Assembly: GCF_014117215.1 (NCBI RefSeq) | Contig: NZ_JACGXS010000001.1 | Span: forward strand, 806,001 to 870,000 | DNA from: Stenotrophomonas tumulicola | GTDB taxonomy: Bacteria; Pseudomonadota; Gammaproteobacteria; Xanthomonadales; Xanthomonadaceae | DNA: 64,000 bases | Direction: 5' to 3' | Part shown: positions 56,920 to 64,000 of the stretch, piece after piece | Layout: each line of letters opens with the position of its first letter | How positions within the stretch are numbered: position 1 is the stretch's first letter | Position numbers and translations under genes: made by a program | The notes under the pieces: model-generated | Database searches by the model: none | What the model saw: the letters and a program-made list of their open reading frames with translations, nothing else | What the model was told of the DNA's origin: nothing

Positions 56920-57617
56920 TCGCTGTCATCGTACCTGCCCACAACGAGGCCGACACCATTGCCAGGTGCCTGGAATCGGTAGCCGTTGCCGCAGCCCATC
57001 CCCGCCTGTGGGGCGAGGCGGTCCTGGTCGTGGTGGCGCTGGATGATTGCAGCGACGATACGGCCGGTGTCTGCGCTGGATATGGCGTGGCCATGGTGGT
57101 GATCAATGACCGTTGCGTGGGCGCTGCCCGCGCGGCGGCGGCAGAGCATGCACTGGCGCTGGGCGCGCGTTGGATCGCCAGTACCGACGCCGATACGACC
57201 GTTCCCTCCGACTGGTTGTGGAAGCAATCCAGTTGCAGCGCGGATGCCTTCTGTGGCGTCGTGGATGTGGTGGAGTGGCTCGATTATCCGCAAGCGGTGC
57301 AGGCGGAATTCTTCCGTCGTGAAGAGGCAGAGGATGGCCACGGACACATCCACGGCGCCAACATGGGGTTCAGTGCGTCGGCCTACCGTGCAGCCGGAGG
57401 CTTCGCGATGCTGCCCACGGGGGAGGACGTGGCGCTGGTCGATGCCCTGATGGGCAACGACGCGGTGATTGCGCGGCTGGCCGAACCCAAGGTGGCGACC
57501 AGCGCACGCAGGGTGTCCAAAGCCCCGCATGGGTTCAGCAGTTTCCTGCGTGCGCTTGAATGCGAAGTCATCGGCGCCGGTACTGCATTGACACCCGTAC
57601 CCATGCCGTCGAGATGA
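56916..57617 (+). CDS. GT2-family glycosyltransferase
   Basis: A 233-residue family 2 glycosyltransferase (GT-A fold): IAVIVPAHNEADTIARCLESV at the N-terminus, VVVALDDCSDDTAGVC, GAARAAAAEHALALGARWIASTDADTTVP with the DxD metal/nucleotide site, and AEFFRREEAEDGHGHIHGANMGFSASAYRAAGGF, then PTGEDVALVDAL. It has no membrane helix. It would add a sugar to an acceptor, probably making the substrate of the PIG-L deacetylase. It closes the operon and overlaps the methyltransferase gene by 4 bp (ATGA). Confidence 0.88.
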   Translation: MIAVIVPAHNEADTIARCLESVAVAAAHPRLWGEAVLVVVALDDCSDDTAGVCAGYGVAMVVINDRCVGAARAAAAEHALALGARWIASTDADTTVPSDWLWKQSSCSADAFCGVVDVVEWLDYPQAVQAEFFRREEAEDGHGHIHGANMGFSASAYRAAGGFAMLPTGEDVALVDALMGNDAVIARLAEPKVATSARRVSKAPHGFSSFLRALECEVIGAGTALTPVPMPSR

Positions 57618-57636
57618 CGCGCTGCGGTTGAATGCC

Positions 57637-58578
57637 CTATGGGGGCGGGACGAGCTGGCGTGGCGGCTGGATGGCGGGCGCATGCTGCGCGACCAGCTCG
57701 ACGACCCAGTCGATGAATACACGCAGCTTGCGGCTGACGTGCCGGTTCGGCGGAAACGCAACGTACAGCGGTATCGGCTCGAGTTGCCAGTCGTCGAACA
57801 ATGGCACCAGTTCGCCGCGTGCCAGCGGCACCTGTGCCATGTACTGCGGCAACCACAGCACGCCCAGCCCTGCCACCCCGGCGGCCAGGTATGCATTGCC
57901 GTCGTCCACCGACAGCATGTGGCGCCCGCGCAGTTGCAGCAGTTCTTCGCCGCGACGCATCGCGTGGGCCAGCGGGGTGCCCGTGCGTGGATTGCGATAG
58001 CCGATGACACGGTGGTGGCCATCCTGCAGCGCCTGCGGATGCGCCGGTGAGCCTGCGCGGGCCAGATAGTCCGGTGCGGCATACACGCCCAGCGGCAGGT
58101 CGGCGATATGGCGGGCGCGGAGTGACGGCAGGATGAGTTCACCGCCGCGCACCACGCAGTCCACGTTTTCGTCGATCAGGTCCACCTTGCGGTCACTGGC
58201 ACCCAGGTCCAGCTGGATGTCGGGATAGCGCGCATGGAACGCAGGCAGCGCAGGCATCAGCACCAGGCTGGCCAATGGCGCGGGGACATCCACGCGCAAC
58301 CGGCCGTGCGGCGAGGAGGACGCTGCGGACAGGCTGGTCTCGGCATCGTCCAGGTCGGCCAGCAGGCGCACCACGCGTTCGTAGTACGCGACGCCGTCGG
58401 CGGTGGCGTTGACCTTGCGTGTGGTGCGGTGGAGCAGTTTCACCCGGAGATGCGTTTCCAGATATTGCACCAGCTGGGTCACGCGGGTCCTGCTTGCATG
58501 CAGTGTTTCGGCGGCCTTGGTGAAGCTGCCGGTTTCCACCACGCGGACGAAAGCCTGCATTGCGTCGATGCGGTCCAT
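57637..58578 (-). CDS. LysR-type regulator, divergent from a RidA-family gene
   Basis: A 313-residue LysR protein with HTH MQAFVRVVETGSFTKAAETLHASRTRVTQLVQYLETHL (residues 7-44), wing HRTTRKVNATADGVAYYERV, and a CrgA-like effector domain (GRLRVDVPAPLASLVLMPALPAFHARYPDIQLDLG; LAAGVAGLGVLWLPQYMAQVPLARGELVPLFDDWQ). It is divergent from a RidA gene at 58714 with a TGTTTG-N7-CAAACA palindrome in the 135-bp spacer. Its 3' end faces the GT2 gene 19 bp away. Confidence 0.9.
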   Translation of the reverse strand: MDRIDAMQAFVRVVETGSFTKAAETLHASRTRVTQLVQYLETHLRVKLLHRTTRKVNATADGVAYYERVVRLLADLDDAETSLSAASSSPHGRLRVDVPAPLASLVLMPALPAFHARYPDIQLDLGASDRKVDLIDENVDCVVRGGELILPSLRARHIADLPLGVYAAPDYLARAGSPAHPQALQDGHHRVIGYRNPRTGTPLAHAMRRGEELLQLRGRHMLSVDDGNAYLAAGVAGLGVLWLPQYMAQVPLARGELVPLFDDWQLEPIPLYVAFPPNRHVSRKLRVFIDWVVELVAQHAPAIQPPRQLVPPP

Positions 58579-58603
58579 GCAGGGCTCCGGGACTGGGCGG
58601 GAT

Positions 58604-58622
58604 TGTTTGGATTATACAAACA
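58604..58622. promoter_or_regulatory. TGTTTG-N7-CAAACA palindrome in the LysR/RidA spacer
   Basis: TGTTTG (58604-58609) and CAAACA (58617-58622) form a perfect inverted repeat with an AT-rich centre (GATTATA), 25 bp upstream of the LysR start. It is the best candidate LysR operator in this spacer, and its centre may form part of a -10 element. Confidence 0.55.
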
Positions 58623-58713
58623 GTGATCCCGGGATCGGCATGTTTATCCCGGCGACGCGGCTGCATAGAGTGATCGCCACGTACCGGGGCCGTCGCCCCG
58701 CAAGGAGACTCCC

Positions 58714-59106
58714 ATGACTACCCGTGACGCCATCTTTCCCGCCGGCCGGCATGACCTCTACACATCGCAGACCTATTCCGCAGCCATCAGGTCAAAGGAT
58801 CTCCTGTTCGTGTCCGGGCAGGTTGGAAGCCGCAGCGATGGATCGCCCGAGCCGGATTTCGAGGCCCAGGTGCGCCTGGCATTTGCCAATCTGGAGAAGA
58901 CCCTGCAGGCGGCCGGGTGCGGGTTTGACGATATCGTCGACGTGACGACCTTCCATACCGATCCGGAAAACCAGTTCGGCACGATCATGGCCATCAAGAG
59001 CGAAATTTTTCCGGAAGCGCCCTATCCGAACTGGACCGCGATCGGCGTCAACTGGCTTGCCGGGTACGATTTCGAGATCAAGGTCATCGCCCGTATCCCA
59101 GGGTAA
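58714..59106 (+). CDS. RidA-family protein
   Basis: A 130-residue YjgF/YER057c/UK114-type protein: SAAIRSKDLLFVSGQVGSRSDGSPEPDFEAQVRLAFANLEKTLQAAGCGFDDIVDVTTFHTDP. Archetypal RidA has a conserved arginine near position 105 (CRVA in E. coli) that binds reactive enamines. In the matching C-terminal region here, NWTAIGVNWLAGYDFEIKVIARIPG, that arginine is replaced, so it belongs to a Rid subgroup without proven imine deaminase activity. It is divergent from a LysR regulator. AAGGAG lies upstream of the ATG. Confidence 0.88.
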   Translation: MTTRDAIFPAGRHDLYTSQTYSAAIRSKDLLFVSGQVGSRSDGSPEPDFEAQVRLAFANLEKTLQAAGCGFDDIVDVTTFHTDPENQFGTIMAIKSEIFPEAPYPNWTAIGVNWLAGYDFEIKVIARIPG

Positions 59107-59139
59107 TCTGCTGTTGGTGCCCCGGGCGCGTCGCCAGCG

Positions 59140-59475
59140 CTATCCGGTCGAGTCCGTCTTCTGCTCCCGCCACTGCAGCAGGGCATCCAGCGCAGGGCAC
59201 AACTTTTGCCCCCAGTCGCTCAACTGATACTCAACCTTCGGCGGCACCTCGGGGTAGACGGTACGGATGACGATTCCGTCCGCTTCCAGCCGCCGGAGCT
59301 GCTGCGCCAGCATCTTCTGGGAGATGCCGGGAATGCGGCGCTCCAGGTCGGAGTATCGTCGGACCTTGCCATCGAACAGGTGGAAGATGATCAGCAGTTT
59401 CCAGCGGCCTTCGAGCAGTAGCATCGTATCGGCGACGTCCGCGGCAGCGCTTTCAGGGGTGTAAGGCGTGCTCAT
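59140..59475 (-). CDS. HxlR-family transcriptional regulator
   Basis: A 111-residue winged-helix regulator: VADTMLLLEGRWKLLIIFHLFDGKVRRYSDLERRIPGISQKMLAQQLRRLEADGIVIRTVYPEVPPKVEYQLSDWGQKLCPALDALLQW. There is no cysteine near the N-terminus as in the redox-sensing YodB/HypR type, so the signal is not simply thiol-based. It is divergent from a small NTF2-like gene and has a short palindrome seven bases before its start. Confidence 0.92.
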   Translation of the reverse strand: MSTPYTPESAAADVADTMLLLEGRWKLLIIFHLFDGKVRRYSDLERRIPGISQKMLAQQLRRLEADGIVIRTVYPEVPPKVEYQLSDWGQKLCPALDALLQWREQKTDSTG

Positions 59476-59481
59476 GAGGGT

Positions 59482-59492
59482 AGTAACTTACT
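59482..59492. promoter_or_regulatory. AGTAACTTACT palindrome, candidate HxlR operator
   Basis: An 11-bp perfect palindrome (AGTAA-C-TTACT) directly in front of the HxlR start codon and about 70 bp upstream of the NTF2-like gene. It is suitable for autoregulation. It is short, so chance occurrence is possible. Confidence 0.4.
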
Positions 59493-59561
59493 TCCTGGTG
59501 CGTTCTTGAAGGCCGGTGGGAACAGGTCGAGACTCTTGGCAACCTGTCAGGAGATCAACGC

Positions 59562-59888
59562 ATGACCGTTTCGTTGCCCACATCCATAGCGGATTATTTT
59601 TCGCTCAGCAATGGCGACGCTGGCGTGGGGGTGGAAGATTGTTTTACCGATGATGCTCTCGTGGCGGACGAGCACCAGCAGCATCGGGGCACCGCCGCCA
59701 TCCAGTCATGGCTGGACCACACGCGGGCGCAGTATGACTTCCAGACGGTACCCTTGCGCGTGTTTGCTGACGGTGACCGCACCGTGGTCCATGCGAGGGT
59801 AACCGGCAACTTCCCGGGGGGCGAGGTCGAACTGGCGTTTGCCTTCGTCCTGCAGGCAGCGAAGATCCGCCGCCTGGATATCCAGTGA
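59562..59888 (+). CDS. NTF2/SnoaL-like small protein
   Basis: A 108-residue alpha+beta-cone protein of the nuclear-transport-factor-2 superfamily: SIADYFSLSNGDAGVGVEDCFTDDALVADEHQQHRGTAAIQSWL, then TVVHARVTGNFPGGEVELAFAFVLQAAKIRRLDIQ. Such proteins bind or isomerise small hydrophobic compounds, and no catalytic residue can be assigned. GGAG lies eight bases before the ATG. It is divergent from an HxlR regulator and convergent with an SDR gene. The three probably belong to one electrophile- or quinone-responsive group. Confidence 0.85.
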   Translation: MTVSLPTSIADYFSLSNGDAGVGVEDCFTDDALVADEHQQHRGTAAIQSWLDHTRAQYDFQTVPLRVFADGDRTVVHARVTGNFPGGEVELAFAFVLQAAKIRRLDIQ

Positions 59889-59904
59889 TGACCGTTGCGG
59901 TGGT

Positions 59905-60879
59905 TCAGTCGAAGGGTATGTCCAACCCCGTTCGCGCACGTGAGGCTTCCCATAGTTGCTCGGCCAATATGCGATCCATCGCCCAGGTGGCGACGCCTTT
60001 GCGTCCAATCTCACCGCGGTTGGTCGATGCGACGTTGCTGTCCTCGCAGTAGACCCCGCCCAGTTGATCCAGCAGTGGACTGGTCGCGACCCACAGGCTG
60101 GTCGCTGCGCCTTGTTCCAGGGTCTTCATCCCCTTGGCCGGGTCGATGCGCGGCCGACCGTGCTCATCCATGGCATCGAACGCCGCAACTTCCTGCGGAC
60201 TCAAGTGCCGCGCCAGGTCGGTAAGGATCTGCCCCGGATGCAGCGAGAAGGCGCGTACGCTCTGGTCCTGCCCGCGCGCATCCAGCGCAAGCGTGAACAG
60301 TGCGTTGGCGGTCTTGCTCTGTCCGTAGGCGATCCACTTGTCATAGGGGCGCTGTCGGAAGTCGATATCGTCGAAGTCGATACCGGAAATCTGATGGCCG
60401 CGGGAAGAAACCGCGACCACCCGCGCCCCGTGCGCGGCCTGCAGCATGGGCCACAGGCCGCAGGCCAGGCGGTAATGGCCCAGGTGATTGGTGGCGAACT
60501 GTCCCTCATGGCCATCGGCATCGCGCGCCAACGGTGTGGCCATGATGCCTGCGCTGTTGATGAGCAGATGCACCGGTTCGCCTCGCTGGACGATGTCATG
60601 GCTGAAGGCGGCGACAGAATCCGGTGATATCAGGTCCATCGACGCGACCTCGATGGAGGCTACGTCGCTCAGCGCAGCACGCGCCCGGGCCATATCGCGC
60701 GCCGGCACGATTACGCGTGCGCCGGCCTGCGCCAGATGCCGGGCAGTGACCAGGCCGATGCCGGAGTAGCCACCGGTGACAATGGCGCACTTGCCGGTGA
60801 GGTCGATACCGGCCATGACCTCGCTGGCGGTACTGGCGGCAGCAAAAGGGCTGTCGATGGGCTGTTGTGGGGTACTCAT
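59905..60879 (-). CDS. Short-chain dehydrogenase/reductase
   Basis: A 324-residue NAD(P)-dependent oxidoreductase of the retinol-dehydrogenase/WW-domain oxidoreductase-like SDR type. The cofactor motif is CAIVTGGYSGIGLVTARHLAQAGARVIV (TGxxxGxG, residues ~32-59), INSAGIM is the NAG motif, and VSSRGHQ with YGQSK supplies the catalytic Ser, Tyr and Lys. The substrate is unknown; related proteins reduce ketones or aldehydes. The ATG at 60879 is used. It is divergent from an AraC regulator, the usual arrangement for this SDR subgroup. Confidence 0.92.
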   Translation of the reverse strand: MSTPQQPIDSPFAAASTASEVMAGIDLTGKCAIVTGGYSGIGLVTARHLAQAGARVIVPARDMARARAALSDVASIEVASMDLISPDSVAAFSHDIVQRGEPVHLLINSAGIMATPLARDADGHEGQFATNHLGHYRLACGLWPMLQAAHGARVVAVSSRGHQISGIDFDDIDFRQRPYDKWIAYGQSKTANALFTLALDARGQDQSVRAFSLHPGQILTDLARHLSPQEVAAFDAMDEHGRPRIDPAKGMKTLEQGAATSLWVATSPLLDQLGGVYCEDSNVASTNRGEIGRKGVATWAMDRILAEQLWEASRARTGLDIPFD

Positions 60880-60962
60880 GAGGATGGAACTCCATTGCGG
60901 ATTCAGTGCCATTCTCCGTATGCTCTGCAGACGAACCAGTCCATAACATCCATATTTCTGTC

Positions 60963-61892
60963 GTGATCATCCAGAATGCTCCCGCCGACCCCTTGTCCGA
61001 CGTGCTCAGCCTGGCCGGGCTGCGCGCGGCCTGTTCGGTCCGCCTGACCGCAGGCGGCGCCTGGGCGCTGCGGTTCCTGCCGATCGAGCTCAAGTTCAAT
61101 ATCGTGCAGCGCGGAAGCTGCTGGCTGGCGACGGAAGGAAGGGAGCCGGTGGAACTGCAGGCAGGCGACTGCTTCGTGGTGTCACGCACACCGTTCGTGC
61201 TGGCAAGCGATCCGGCGTTGCCCGCGGTCGACGCAGCGAAGGTATTTGCGGCCTCGCCGATGTTCGCCAACCATGGAGAAGGCGAGGAGGTTTCGTTGCT
61301 TGGCGGCAGCGTCACGCTTGCTGGCCCGGCGGCTTCGGAACTGCTCGACCTGTTGCCACCTGTCATCGTGATCCGCGACCACCCAATCGGCGCCTCGCCC
61401 TTTGCGTGGCTGCTTGATGCGCTGGACCGGGAATGGCGCGCGGACCTGGCCGGCGGACGCACCGTCTGCAATGACCTGCTGCGACTTATGTTCGTACATG
61501 CGCTGCGCCGGCATATCGATGCAGCCAACCCAGCGGCACTGGGCTGGCTGGGCGGCCTGCGCGACCCAGCCATCGCGGCGGCGTTGCGCGTGATCCATGC
61601 AGCCCCCGCGCAGACCTGGAAACTCGAAGCGCTGGCGGCGGTAGCGGGGATGTCCCGCTCGGCGTTCGCCGCGCAGTTCAAGCAGAGGGTAGGGCAGGCT
61701 CCGGTGGCTTACGCTGCCCAATGGCGGATGCGGGTAGCTGCCATGCAGTTGCTGGGAACGACGGACAGCGTGTCACGCATCGCCGCCTCGTCGGGGTTTC
61801 TCTCGGATGCGGCCTTTGGGGTAGCCTTCCGACGGGTGCACGGGGTGTCACCTGGACGCTATCGGGCGAACGCGCGTGGCGCCGGGACCTAG
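60963..61892 (+). CDS. AraC-family regulator with cupin sensor domain
   Basis: A ~309-residue regulator. An N-terminal cupin (DPLSDVLSLAGLRAACSVRLTAGGAWALRF, FNIVQRGSCWLATEGREPVELQAGDCFVVSRTPFVLAS) precedes the C-terminal double HTH (AWKLEALAAVAGMSRSAFAAQFKQRVGQAPVAYAAQWRMRVAAMQLL and SVSRIAASSGFLSDAAFGVAFRRVHGVSPGRYR). It is divergent from the SDR gene and is its likely activator. The start is unsure: GTG at 60963 gives the usual family N-terminus, while GTG at 60906 adds 19 residues. No Shine-Dalgarno sequence is seen for either. Confidence 0.87.
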   Translation: MIIQNAPADPLSDVLSLAGLRAACSVRLTAGGAWALRFLPIELKFNIVQRGSCWLATEGREPVELQAGDCFVVSRTPFVLASDPALPAVDAAKVFAASPMFANHGEGEEVSLLGGSVTLAGPAASELLDLLPPVIVIRDHPIGASPFAWLLDALDREWRADLAGGRTVCNDLLRLMFVHALRRHIDAANPAALGWLGGLRDPAIAAALRVIHAAPAQTWKLEALAAVAGMSRSAFAAQFKQRVGQAPVAYAAQWRMRVAAMQLLGTTDSVSRIAASSGFLSDAAFGVAFRRVHGVSPGRYRANARGAGT

Positions 61893-61979
61893 TGCGGCGA
61901 TAGCCGGTTACCTCGGGTCGTCTGCCATTACCCGGACGCCTGTTCGCGCACGAATTGTGCCATGCCTGCCCTTGTCCGC

Positions 61980-62231
61980 TCAGCCGCTATCCCGCCGAAC
62001 GCGGGCCCGGTACTCGCGCACGTTGTCGCCACGGATCCGCTTGTCCTGGGTACCGGTCACCGTGTCGACCTTCCTGTCCGAACCGGTAACCGGCTTGGCT
62101 TCCACGGCCGTTTCCCGCTCGAACGCGTGCGACTTGTCGGTATTGCGGTAATACCGGTACAGCGCCCAGTACAGCGCGGTGGCGCCGGCAGGGCCGGCCG
62201 CCAACAACCAGAGTCCACTATCGTCGCTCAT
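61980..62231 (-). CDS. Small membrane protein downstream of the zinc-ribbon gene
   Basis: An 83-residue protein with one hydrophobic helix (GLWLLAAGPAGATALYWALYRYY, residues 6-28) and a basic, highly charged C-terminal tail (ETAVEAKPVTGSDRKVDTVTGTQDKRIRGDNVREYRARVRR). I do not recognise a named family. Its start codon overlaps the stop of the zinc-ribbon gene (ATGA), so it belongs to the SPFH/zinc-ribbon operon. It may play the part of the small membrane partner seen in related operons. Confidence 0.75.
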   Translation of the reverse strand: MSDDSGLWLLAAGPAGATALYWALYRYYRNTDKSHAFERETAVEAKPVTGSDRKVDTVTGTQDKRIRGDNVREYRARVRRDSG

Positions 62232-63547
62232 ACGCTGGCCACCAGGAAGAAAAGGACGAGGGCTTCGATGATGGTGCCGGTGGTGAGCGCGGCCAGCAGC
62301 AGCTTCCACTGCTGCACCGGCACGCTGCCCATGGTTTCACCGGTGCGGCCATTCACCGCGATGTAGTGCAGCATGCCGCCGTTCCTGCCGGGCTGGTGGT
62401 ACGAATACAGCCACACCGGCAGGTACATCGACACCCAGCGCGTGCCATGGACATCCAGCCGCTCCTGCTCCCAGCGCACCCCGCGGTCATAGCGGCGCAC
62501 GGAGCCTTCAACCTGTGCACGGGCGATGGACAACAGCTGGTCTTCCAGCCGTGGGCGCAGTTTTTCAACGTCCAGGTTGCGCTTTTCCGAGGTAAAGCCC
62601 GTCAGGTAGGAGGCGTTCCACTTCAGCGCGTTCTTGGTGTCGAACGGCAGGATGGTGTTGATGATGTTGTTGGTGTTGGCCCGCGTGTCCAGGTTGCCGC
62701 GCTCGGCGGACGACTCCATCGGCAGGTCGTCCACGGTGAAATCCACCTGCCGGTCCACCTGGTACACGTCGGCATCGTAGTAGGTCCGCTTGTTCTTCTC
62801 GGTACCACGCGTGTACTGGCGCGTCTGTATTTCGCCCTTGCCAGCCACGCTGGCGCTCACGTTGCTGTCGACGATCATGTAGGGCAGGTAGACGCCGACC
62901 ACGTTCTCCGGCGTGAACTGCTCCTTGAATGCTTTCAGTGCGAACAGGCGACGCTTGTCCACGAACTGGCGGATGCGGGCGACTGCATCGTCCTTGCTGA
63001 TCCGGAACGGCAGCACCGCGTCGGGCACCGCGCCGTTGGCGATCTGTTCGTTGACGCCGAATACGTGCCGGCACCAGTGGCAGCGTGCGGTCATCGTACT
63101 TTCGGTATTGATCGTGACCTCGGCGCCGCAGCCGGTGCATTTGAAACTCATCAGGCTGGCGGTATCTGCCTGGATATCGCGCGCGCCAGAGGCGATGACG
63201 GTACCGCGGAGCTGGTCGATGCCCGTCCCCAGCCCGAATTCCTCTTCGACCAGCGCGCCGTGCCATTCGTTACGGCAGTACTGGCAGACCAGTATGTCGG
63301 TGCCAAGCTTGAGCCGGATGTCGGTGGCGCCACACTTCGGGCAACGGTTGAGGCCATCCTTGAGCTCGGCGGCGGTGGTATCGAGGGCAACCGGATCCGG
63401 TGCCTGCAGCTCGTCACGGATCGGGGCGGGCAAGGTAGCCGGATCGAGCGGGAAACTGCCGGGCAGGGGAGGGACGTCCTGCGGCGATCCGGGGCCGGCC
63501 AGGGGCGTGGCCGGCAACGGCGGCGGGGTTCTGGGTTCGGACATCAT
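62228..63547 (-). CDS. TFIIB-type zinc-ribbon membrane protein
   Basis: A 439-residue protein with a proline-rich N-terminus, then two zinc ribbons: NRCPKCGATDIRLKLGTDILVCQYCRNEW (~68-96) and FKCTGCGAEVTINTESTMTARCHWCRHVFG (~134-163). A ~220-residue conserved region (PFRISKDDAVARIRQFVDKRRLFALKAFKEQF, then YLPYMIVDSNVSAS) and a C-terminal helix (LLLAALTTGTIIEALVLFFLVASV) follow. It is similar in outline to Bacillus YdjG, which works with an SPFH protein (YdjI) to anchor PspA at damaged membranes. It is 18 bp downstream of the SPFH gene. Confidence 0.82.
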   Translation of the reverse strand: MMSEPRTPPPLPATPLAGPGSPQDVPPLPGSFPLDPATLPAPIRDELQAPDPVALDTTAAELKDGLNRCPKCGATDIRLKLGTDILVCQYCRNEWHGALVEEEFGLGTGIDQLRGTVIASGARDIQADTASLMSFKCTGCGAEVTINTESTMTARCHWCRHVFGVNEQIANGAVPDAVLPFRISKDDAVARIRQFVDKRRLFALKAFKEQFTPENVVGVYLPYMIVDSNVSASVAGKGEIQTRQYTRGTEKNKRTYYDADVYQVDRQVDFTVDDLPMESSAERGNLDTRANTNNIINTILPFDTKNALKWNASYLTGFTSEKRNLDVEKLRPRLEDQLLSIARAQVEGSVRRYDRGVRWEQERLDVHGTRWVSMYLPVWLYSYHQPGRNGGMLHYIAVNGRTGETMGSVPVQQWKLLLAALTTGTIIEALVLFFLVASV

Positions 63548-63565
63548 GCTCGCGCGCCCTGCGTC

Positions 63566-64000
63566 TTACAGGCCCAGCGCCTTGGCCTTGAGTGCGTCGT
63601 AGTCATCCTGGGTGATCAGGCCGAGATCCAGCATTTCCTTCGCCTTCTTCAGCTTGGCCACCGGGTCGTCGGCCGCTGGTGCGGCAGGTGCGACCGGCTG
63701 CTGCATGCTGCCGACGCCACCGAACATGCCCGACGCCATGCCCACGCCGACCAGGCCTGCGGCACCGCCGTTCTCGCCGGCCGACTGGATGCCCTGGGCA
63801 ACGCTGGCCTGCAGGTTGGAATTGCCGCGTGCACCGGCCAATGCGTCGGCGCGCTGCACGGTCTTGAGCAGCTCGCGGGTGTTCGGGTCGTATTCGATCG
63901 ACACGATGGTCGTCTTGACGATGGCCAGGCCACGATCAGACTTCCACTGGTATCCCTGCTCGACGGCATCTGACAGGCTCTGGGCAAAACCGAGCGAATC
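63566..64000 (-). CDS. SPFH-domain protein with C-terminal SHOCT-like motif, 5' end outside the window
   Basis: The last ~144 residues of an SPFH/virion-core-like (YdjI-type) protein. The frame is open to the window edge. The visible part starts in the SPFH domain (SLGFAQSLSDAVEQGYQWKSDR), followed by LAIVKTTIVSIEYDPNTRELLKTVQRADALAGARGNSNLQASVAQGIQSAGENGG. A glycine/alanine/proline linker follows, ending in a SHOCT motif (DPVAKLKKAKEMLDLGLITQDDYDALKAKAL). SPFH proteins build membrane-associated cages and organise lipid domains. It leads the operon with the zinc-ribbon protein and a small membrane protein. Confidence 0.85.
   Translation of the reverse strand, partial: DSLGFAQSLSDAVEQGYQWKSDRGLAIVKTTIVSIEYDPNTRELLKTVQRADALAGARGNSNLQASVAQGIQSAGENGGAAGLVGVGMASGMFGGVGSMQQPVAPAAPAADDPVAKLKKAKEMLDLGLITQDDYDALKAKALGL

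Noticed and set aside
62366-63973. 535-residue open frame on the plus strand across the zinc-ribbon and SPFH genes
   Set aside because: Antisense to two genes with recognisable zinc ribbons and SHOCT motif; no family pattern of its own.
1-64000. tRNA or rRNA genes, insertion sequences, integrases, plasmid or phage genes
   Set aside because: I looked for cloverleaf-like segments, transposase/integrase motifs and structural phage proteins in the frames and spacers and saw none. A tRNAscan/ISfinder run would be decisive.

Overview
The window reads as ordinary, gene-dense chromosome of a high-GC gammaproteobacterium of the Xanthomonadaceae, most likely Stenotrophomonas. Four things point there: short palindromes that begin or end in GTAG/CTAC (the SMAG repeats of S. 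maltophilia); five TonB-dependent receptors in 64 kb; a xyl-box-like operator in front of a GH115 gene; and many divergent LysR-type regulator/enzyme pairs. There are no rRNA or tRNA genes, no CRISPR array, no insertion sequence and no prophage. Both ends cut a gene: a receptor at the left and an SPFH protein at the right.

Layout. 1-5.1 kb: 3' part of a receptor, a SMAG cluster, a YqaA membrane protein, a secreted PI-PLC-like enzyme, a toxin-antitoxin pair (XRE/AbiEii) behind a double operator, and a DUF350 protein. 5.3-13.5 kb: an Old Yellow Enzyme with its divergent LysR, two more LysR genes, and a three-gene membrane gluconate-2-dehydrogenase-type operon (small subunit, GMC flavoprotein, tri-heme cytochrome c). 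13.6-20.5 kb: an envelope/lipid A remodelling island with eptA, a sensor kinase, dgkA, an ArnT-like transferase and a PAP2 phosphatase on the minus strand and the OmpR-type response regulator divergent on the plus strand. 20.5-24.8 kb: a BlaI-type repressor, an M56-M23 fusion peptidase and a receptor. 24.8-31.5 kb: a minus-strand run of six genes (TlpA-like, YceI, DsbD N-domain, di-heme peroxidase, TlpA, receptor).

31.8-37.4 kb: a lipoprotein, a GH115 alpha-glucuronidase and a FecA-like receptor with a Fur-like box. 37.4-42.3 kb: a LysR/beta-propeller pair, an M14 peptidase, and a cytochrome b561-catalase pair. 42.4-47.5 kb: ECF sigma and anti-sigma, a retropepsin-like protein, a DUF2975/XRE operon, and a VOC/AraC pair. 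47.7-54.5 kb: a beta-glucan utilisation operon (receptor, GH3, GH16) under a LacI-type palindrome, then DoxX. 54.6-57.6 kb: a tightly overlapped four-gene operon (acyl-CoA-dehydrogenase-like, PIG-L deacetylase, NodS-like methyltransferase, GT2) that looks like a small biosynthetic pathway. 57.6-64 kb: LysR/RidA, HxlR/NTF2 and SDR/AraC divergent pairs, then an SPFH/zinc-ribbon/small-membrane-protein operon.

The least explained and most interesting parts are the four-gene operon at 54.6-57.6 kb, the six-gene redox/receptor operon at 24.8-31.5 kb, the M56-M23 fusion under a BlaI operator, the divergent pair of matching ECF promoters at 42.34-42.42 kb, and a 20-bp element repeated upstream of both eptA and dgkA.
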